Positions 61,734-64,000 of a stretch of 64,000 nucleotides of DNA are shown piece after piece. The notes under the pieces are model-generated. The model worked only from the letters and a program-made list of their open reading frames with translations. It was not told the origin of the DNA and did no database searches. The position numbers were made by a program, and so were the translations under genes. The DNA is from Clostridium_S neuense. GTDB taxonomy: Bacteria; Bacillota; Clostridia; Clostridiales; Clostridiaceae. The stretch is taken from assembly GCF_045310695.1 (NCBI RefSeq), contig NZ_JBJIAA010000001.1:124001-188000 (forward strand). The letters run 5' to 3'. The stretch's first letter is position 1. Every line of letters starts with the position of its first letter.

Positions 61734-63406
61734 TTGGTTACGTTTGTAAGTACACCCCTTTTCACATCATGGAAGCTTTTGGAGAAAAAGCCGTAAAAAT
61801 CGATCCAAATGTACGCGGCTTTGATAAAGCTGAAACTTTGATGCATCCTAATATATGCACCTATGCCAAGGCTGTACTTGAAGAATGTATAAATTCAAAT
61901 ATCTATAATTTAGTCTTGGTAAATTGCTGTGACAGCATAAAAAGACTTTATGATGTTTTAAAAACTGATGAAAGATTTAAATTTGTTTACCTAATAGATG
62001 TTCCCAGAAAAAGAAATAAAGCCTCAGATTTAATGATGAAAAAACAAATTACAAACTTTATAGAGGCAATGGAGGAGTATACAGGAAGTAAATTTGATGA
62101 TGATAAATTTATAAACCTTGTTAATTCATGTTCTGAACCTAAAATAGAGAACAATTCAAACATAAACCTTGCAATTATGGGTTCCAGAATAAAGGATTCA
62201 ACCATAAAACAAATTACAGATGCAGGTGCTGGTGTAAATTTTAATTTTACCTGTACGGGTGATTTTTCAAGAACCACTAAACTTAATAAAAATGAAGATT
62301 ACCTTTTAAGTTACTCAGCATTTTTATTAAACTCTTTTCCATGCATGAGAATGGTTGAAAATGACGATAGAATTAATGTACTAAATGAAAACTTAGGAAA
62401 CATTGATGGTATAATTTATCACACTACAAAATTTTGTGATGCCTATTCCTTTGAATATGCAAAGCTAAAGGATTCTATCTCAATTCCAATGCTTAAAATA
62501 GAAACAGATTACACAGAGAAGGGTAATGGTCAAATGAAAACAAGAATAGAGGCTTTTGTAGAAACGTTAAAAACCAAAAACAACAACTCAGAAAAAATCA
62601 AAAAAAATAGTTCTAACTCAACCAATGCAGATATTTTAGTAGCTGGAATAGACAGCGGCTCAACCTCAACAAATGTAGTAATAATGAACAAAAACAGAGA
62701 AATTCTTTCCTCTTCTATAGCAAGAACTGGAGCTAAAAGCCAAAATGGTGCAGAGGCAGCAATGAAAGAAGCTCTTGAAAAATTAAATTTAACTAGAGAT
62801 AAACTTACAAAAATAATTTCAACAGGTTATGGACGTGTAAGTATCCCCTTTGCTGATGAGGAAGTAACAGAAATCACCTGTCACGGAAAGGCTGCATACT
62901 TTTTAAACAATTCCGTAAGAACTATAATCGATATAGGTGGCCAGGATAGTAAAGCAATAAAACTCGATAATAAAGGAAATGTAATTGATTTTGCTATGAA
63001 CGACAAGTGCGCTGCTGGAACCGGACGCTTTCTTGAAATGATGAGCCGCAGCCTTGAAGTTCCTTTAAACGAAATGGGTGAAAAATCTTTAGACTGGAAG
63101 GAAGATATAGATATTACAAGTATGTGCAGTGTATTTGCAGAATCTGAAGTAGTATCGCTAATTGCTCAAAACAAAGAAATACCAGACATAATTCATGGTC
63201 TCAACAAGGCAGTTTCAACTAAAACTGCTGCTCTTGTAAATAGAGTTGGAAAAGAAGAAGGTTACATGATGACTGGCGGAGTTGCGAAAAATGTAGGTGT
63301 TGTAAAGTGCCTTGAAGAAAAACTTCAAAGCAAAATATTTATACCAGAGGAACCCCAAATAGTTGGAGCAATAGGTGCAGCGCTTATTGCACTTGAAGAA
63401 GAGTAA
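61730..63406 (+). CDS. Fused dehydratase-like subunit and BadF/HgdC-type activase
   Basis: 558 residues. Residues 1-280 resemble the dehydratase subunit (KYTPFHIMEAFGEKAVKID; NCCDSIKRLYDVLK; GIIYHTTKFCDAYSFEYAKL). A linker (about 281-300) leads to an ASKHA activase: AGIDSGSTSTNVVIMN, IDIGGQDSKAIKLD, DKCAAGTGRFLEMMSR with a cluster cysteine, MCSVFAESEV with the second, and MTGGVAKNVGVVKCLEEKL. The activase drives ATP-dependent electron transfer to the dehydratase. Fusion of subunit and activator in one chain is unusual, since they are usually separate genes. ATG overlaps the preceding stop (ATGA). Confidence 0.87.
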   Translation: MIGYVCKYTPFHIMEAFGEKAVKIDPNVRGFDKAETLMHPNICTYAKAVLEECINSNIYNLVLVNCCDSIKRLYDVLKTDERFKFVYLIDVPRKRNKASDLMMKKQITNFIEAMEEYTGSKFDDDKFINLVNSCSEPKIENNSNINLAIMGSRIKDSTIKQITDAGAGVNFNFTCTGDFSRTTKLNKNEDYLLSYSAFLLNSFPCMRMVENDDRINVLNENLGNIDGIIYHTTKFCDAYSFEYAKLKDSISIPMLKIETDYTEKGNGQMKTRIEAFVETLKTKNNNSEKIKKNSSNSTNADILVAGIDSGSTSTNVVIMNKNREILSSSIARTGAKSQNGAEAAMKEALEKLNLTRDKLTKIISTGYGRVSIPFADEEVTEITCHGKAAYFLNNSVRTIIDIGGQDSKAIKLDNKGNVIDFAMNDKCAAGTGRFLEMMSRSLEVPLNEMGEKSLDWKEDIDITSMCSVFAESEVVSLIAQNKEIPDIIHGLNKAVSTKTAALVNRVGKEEGYMMTGGVAKNVGVVKCLEEKLQSKIFIPEEPQIVGAIGAALIALEEE

Positions 63407-63441
63407 TTATTTAAAATTTTTTAGACTATTAAATAATTACT
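63402..63441 (+). terminator. Hairpin at the end of the dehydratase operon
   Basis: AGTAATTATTTAA pairs perfectly with TTAAATAATTACT over a T-rich loop, overlapping the stop codon. No U tract follows, so its terminator role is uncertain. Confidence 0.5.
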
Positions 63442-63555
63442 AAAAATATGTATACTTATATTAAAGAATATTATTATATGAATAAATCCCAGTCAGTAAT
63501 ACCAGGTGTTCTCACAGCTATTGGTGCATTAATATACTTTGCATATCCAATTACC

Positions 63556-63588
63556 AATGCACAGTTCATACATTGTGAACTGTGCATT
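63556..63588. repeat. AATGCACAGTTCA hairpin, copy 2
   Basis: A perfect 13-bp stem (AATGCACAGTTCA / TGAACTGTGCATT) with a 7-base loop, between convergent genes. The same palindrome, less perfect, occurs at 38266-38310. It could also act as a terminator, but the T runs are weak. Confidence 0.7.
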
Positions 63589-63603
63589 AATTTAAGTTTC
63601 TTA

Positions 63604-64000
63604 TTAATTATCAATTGATGTAGTTTCTCCCCTAAAATCAATAATTAGCTCTTTGCTTTCTCCAAATATTTTTTTCATTCTTACCTTTGCAATTCCATTA
63701 TTAAAATCTCCTGCCTCATCATATATAGGTTTTATTATAATTTTTCCTTCTTTATTTATATATCCCCACTTTTTTATTCCAAATTTTTTAATCATAAAAG
63801 CGGCAACTCCCTCATGAAAGTCTCTAACAAGCTCAAATTTAGGTTCTATTATCATCTCACCATTTTGATTAATAAATCCCCAATTATCTCCTACATTTAC
63901 CCTTGCAACTTCATCATTAAAAATTCCTATATAATCAAATTTAGGTTCTATTACAATCCTTCTTTCTACACTATCCATATATCCATACTTACCCTTTTCA
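63604..64000 (-). CDS. WG-repeat protein, C-terminal part (5' end outside window)
   Basis: The frame stays open to the right edge (EKGKYGYMDSVERR), so the gene starts beyond 64000 and the ATG at 63978 is internal. Three WG beta-propeller-like repeats are visible: GKYGYMD...IVIEPKFDYI, NWGFINQNGEMIIEPKFELV and KWGYINKEGKIIIKPIYDEA. Such repeats mediate binding, often in cell-surface or effector proteins; the partner is unknown. Ends at TAA 63606-63604. Confidence 0.85.
   Translation of the reverse strand, partial: EKGKYGYMDSVERRIVIEPKFDYIGIFNDEVARVNVGDNWGFINQNGEMIIEPKFELVRDFHEGVAAFMIKKFGIKKWGYINKEGKIIIKPIYDEAGDFNNGIAKVRMKKIFGESKELIIDFRGETTSIDN

Overview
The window is AT-rich DNA from a low-GC, spore-forming Firmicute, most likely a Clostridium (cluster I type). 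The evidence is an H-type small acid-soluble spore protein gene, AGGAGG-type ribosome binding sites, clostridial gene families (2-hydroxyacyl-CoA dehydratase/activase, several ABC lipoproteins, RelQ-type synthetase) and an L-box lysine riboswitch. It is a draft scaffold: a 97-base N run at 44054-44150 interrupts a tandem repeat. No rRNA, tRNA, CRISPR array, prophage or intact insertion sequence was seen.

Layout. Positions 1-3.4 kb hold polyphosphate genes: the 5' end of ppk, preceded in its operon by a divergent-looking Ppx/GppA-HD protein, and a second canonical Ppx/GppA-HD gene transcribed the other way. Then come sspH, an NMT1/SsuA-type ABC transporter with a TetR regulator, and an agmatine-to-putrescine operon (aguA, aguB, APC permease). 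Between 11 and 21 kb are a DUF2156 protein, a Cys-rich ArsR-like regulator that is probably translated from a leaderless mRNA, and a giant (2859 aa) cyclic beta-1,2-glucan synthase-like enzyme. From 21.7 to 36 kb: lysA under a lysine riboswitch, aminopeptidase apeB, a CDF cation exporter, an MTA/SAH deaminase, a nucleoside-type BMP/ABC importer, an M20 amidohydrolase, a PAP2 phosphatase and an azoreductase-like flavoprotein.

From 36.4 to 49.9 kb lie two tandem copies of a complete oligopeptide ABC operon (oppBCDFA, minus strand). They are separated by an IS1595-type transposase remnant, a GNAT gene and a 92-bp tandem repeat. After them come a DUF692-like TIM-barrel protein, a Ser/Asn/Gln-rich protein, an RmlD-like reductase, a PhzF-like isomerase and an esterase. 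Next is an ftsH-helD-relQ stress operon, then a 2-hydroxyacyl-CoA dehydratase-like pair whose second gene is fused to its BadF-type activase, and a partial WG-repeat gene.

The most unusual content is between the genes. At least seven copies of a roughly 150-bp element can fold as a four-way (cloverleaf) structure: an outer stem plus three arms. Compensatory base changes between copies occur in the outer stem and at least two arms. Several other palindromic families accompany it: a 187-bp foldback with a 50-bp flank, a 100-bp hairpin, a GGGCTGACGCCC hairpin, a 90-bp direct repeat and an AATGCACAGTTCA hairpin. Several of these elements run into the 3' ends of genes and supply the last codons and stop (sspH, MTA deaminase, esterase, oppF1). 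Comparing the two opp operons shows a roughly 500-bp repeat block present in one copy and absent from the other, which suggests these elements have moved recently.
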